A DNA stretch of 64,000 bases from Halobacteriovorax marinus SJ (GTDB lineage: Bacteria; Bdellovibrionota; Bacteriovoracia; Bacteriovoracales; Bacteriovoracaceae), in contig NC_016620.1 in NCBI RefSeq assembly GCF_000210915.2, positions 1,736,001 through 1,800,000 on the forward strand, read 5' to 3'. A model generated the notes under the pieces. It searched no databases, was not told the origin of the DNA, and saw only the letters and a list, made by a program, of their open reading frames with translations. Shown piece after piece: positions 62,448 to 64,000 of this stretch. Position 1 is the first letter of the stretch; every line of letters starts with the position of its first letter. Made by a program: the position numbers and the translations under genes.

Positions 62448-64000
62448 ATGAAGAAATCCTATAATTTATTATCAATAATATTACCCGTGGCCCTTGGCCT
62501 AATTTTCTTCTTTCCACTTTACTTCCAAGGGAAACTCTTTCAAGAGATCACTCCCCTACAAATTGATTATTCACAAAAAGATTATTTCTTTAATAGCTTT
62601 AGCTGGATCTATTCTTTAAACCTCTTGGGTGAGCCTCTTCTTGCAAATCCTAATAATGGAATCGTCTCTCTACAGTCTCTAAGCTATTTATTCTTATCAC
62701 CGCATTTGGCCTATAAGATAAATTTTCTCATTGGCCTAATTATCTTCTACTACTTCTCACTTAAAACAATAAGAGAGGATAGTGAAAAGTCTCATTATAT
62801 AGATTATTTCTTGGCCCTACTCTTTCTAAGTGCGCCGCTCTTTCTCTCTACAACTCAAAGGATGAGCTTTTGGCCTTTAGTTTGGAGTGCTCCCTACTTC
62901 TTTACAATTAAAAGGGCCATTAAAAGAGATTCAACAATCTATTATATTCTTAGTGGTCTAATTCTCTCTCGAACATTTTCTCTGGGAGAGCCATTTCTCT
63001 TTTTATTTCTCTTCCTACTTCCCTATCTCTACTTATGGAAAATACCTCAGAGAAAGGCCTTCTATACCGTAGGAGTATTTATCGTTGGGATACTTCCTTT
63101 CTTAATCTATTATCAAGAATTACTACCTCTTACAGCGAGATACTACTCACAACCAGAAAGTATTGCCCTAAAGTACAGTTTGCAGATGAGAGATATTTTC
63201 TCAATTTTAACCAATAAACTCCTATCTTTTGAAAGAGCTGATAGATGGTTTGAAGAGATTTCTCTAGGGCTATTTAGCTCTATTTCATTCTTCTATCTAT
63301 TAACTAAGCATAAGAAGAAAGTGAGCATATCTCTAATTTGCTTAATTATAATTGTCTTTATTATGAGTATGGGAGCAAACTCTTCAATCTCTAAGTTTAT
63401 CTTATTAGAATTTCCAGTCTTTTCTCAATTACGCTACCCAGAGAAGTTTACGATTTATATCTTCTTGATTCTATCATCATTAATATTATGGACTCCTTTA
63501 AAAGGAGTGCATCTAAAGTTTTTAAAGACCATTATAGCAATAGCTATAGTCGAGAATTTAGTGCTTTCCCCTAATTTTAAATATATTGATCAAGACTTAA
63601 TCATCAAAAAAACTTATCTTGGCCAATTTCAAAATATCCATACAAGATTTAAAATCTGCAATGGCCCAACTAGAGCTTCTGGATCAAGAGAGAGCATAAA
63701 CCTCAGGGCCTTTGGAATTGCGACTTTAAATACAACTTCTAATATATCCTCCACTGCTTTAAAGATGGTTGATTGTAATGCTATCGTGGACACAAAAAAT
63801 GCTAGAAGACTAGGTGTATCGCATATCCTCTACCGAAATATTACAGAAGTTGAAGAAAGAAATTTAATAAAGAATGGTTGGGAACTTGTCCAAAGAGAGG
63901 GAGAACTTTCAATCTTTAAATTATTTAATTCCTCACCGAGTATCTCTTACTTTACAAGTGAATTTACAGACACTCCCCTCATCCAACACAGAGGAAGAGA
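62448..64000 (+). CDS. YfhO-like multi-pass membrane protein, cut by window edge
   Basis: An open frame starts at the ATG at 62448 and is still open at the window end, giving at least 517 residues. The first 370 residues contain about ten hydrophobic segments, and motifs such as FPLYFQG, NPNNGIVSLQ and RYPEKF resemble the YfhO family, GT-C-fold membrane proteins that glycosylate lipoteichoic or wall polymers in Gram-positive bacteria. The later part (after residue 380) is soluble. No ribosome binding site is strong here, so another start is possible. The role in this organism is unknown. Confidence 0.82.
   Translation, partial: MKKSYNLLSIILPVALGLIFFFPLYFQGKLFQEITPLQIDYSQKDYFFNSFSWIYSLNLLGEPLLANPNNGIVSLQSLSYLFLSPHLAYKINFLIGLIIFYYFSLKTIREDSEKSHYIDYFLALLFLSAPLFLSTTQRMSFWPLVWSAPYFFTIKRAIKRDSTIYYILSGLILSRTFSLGEPFLFLFLFLLPYLYLWKIPQRKAFYTVGVFIVGILPFLIYYQELLPLTARYYSQPESIALKYSLQMRDIFSILTNKLLSFERADRWFEEISLGLFSSISFFYLLTKHKKKVSISLICLIIIVFIMSMGANSSISKFILLEFPVFSQLRYPEKFTIYIFLILSSLILWTPLKGVHLKFLKTIIAIAIVENLVLSPNFKYIDQDLIIKKTYLGQFQNIHTRFKICNGPTRASGSRESINLRAFGIATLNTTSNISSTALKMVDCNAIVDTKNARRLGVSHILYRNITEVEERNLIKNGWELVQREGELSIFKLFNSSPSISYFTSEFTDTPLIQHRGR

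Noticed and set aside
1-64000. CRISPR array, phage or insertion sequence
   Set aside because: No spaced direct repeats, transposase or phage structural genes were found on reading the window.

Overview
The window is AT-rich DNA, densely packed on both strands, from a Gram-negative bacterium. Clues are outer-membrane barrels, lipoproteins, a TolC/CusB/CusA efflux operon and periplasmic peptidoglycan enzymes. The low GC content, the crowd of secreted proteins (two subtilisins, two trypsin-like proteases, a Kazal-type inhibitor lipoprotein, an L,D-transpeptidase, a giant PKD/murein-endopeptidase protein) and the many lineage-specific secreted hypotheticals suggest a predatory Bdellovibrionota member of the Halobacteriovorax/Bacteriovorax type. 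That assignment is an inference; no rRNA is present to prove it.

Layout. 1-3006 (-): a tightly overlapping operon of a lipid kinase, a thioester-reductase-like SDR and an unrecognised protein. 3226-11793 (-): a secreted block with a giant PKD-repeat protein carrying a MepA-like (LAS) peptidase domain, split by one in-frame TAA at 9784-9786, followed by two related secreted proteins. 12153-18477: a thiopurine methyltransferase, then a Cu/Ag-type RND operon (tolC-like, cusB, cusA). 18643-30925: subtilisins, trypsin-like proteases, two response regulators, a solute symporter with a metallophosphoesterase, and folP. 30873-34439: ftsH, tilS and a CCA-encoding tRNA with CAU anticodon. 34474-40982: a possibly frameshifted small membrane gene, a TumE/TumA-like toxin-antitoxin pair, small secreted proteins, an L,D-transpeptidase, an ASCH-domain protein and dehydrogenases. 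41226-44042: an orphan XRE regulator and a DNA-damage islet (SRAP protein divergent from umuDC).

45084-54391 is the most unusual region. Two convergent operons encode an AurF-like diiron oxygenase, a [2Fe-2S] ferredoxin, three Rieske oxygenases, a membrane fatty-acid-hydroxylase-type enzyme, a hexapeptide-repeat protein, a GH3-type acyl-adenylating enzyme, a second ferritin-like diiron protein and a GNAT-like protein. This looks like an oxygenase-rich biosynthetic cluster for an unknown small molecule or lipid. Next to it lie an outer-membrane barrel and a 926-residue lipoprotein, transcribed divergently across a gap that holds two inverted operator-like repeats. The window closes with a Kazal lipoprotein whose promoter and ribosome binding site appear nested in the preceding terminator, an FAD oxidoreductase, tex, and the start of a YfhO-like membrane protein that runs off the end.

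Functional calls rest on motifs read by eye. No database search or computation was run.
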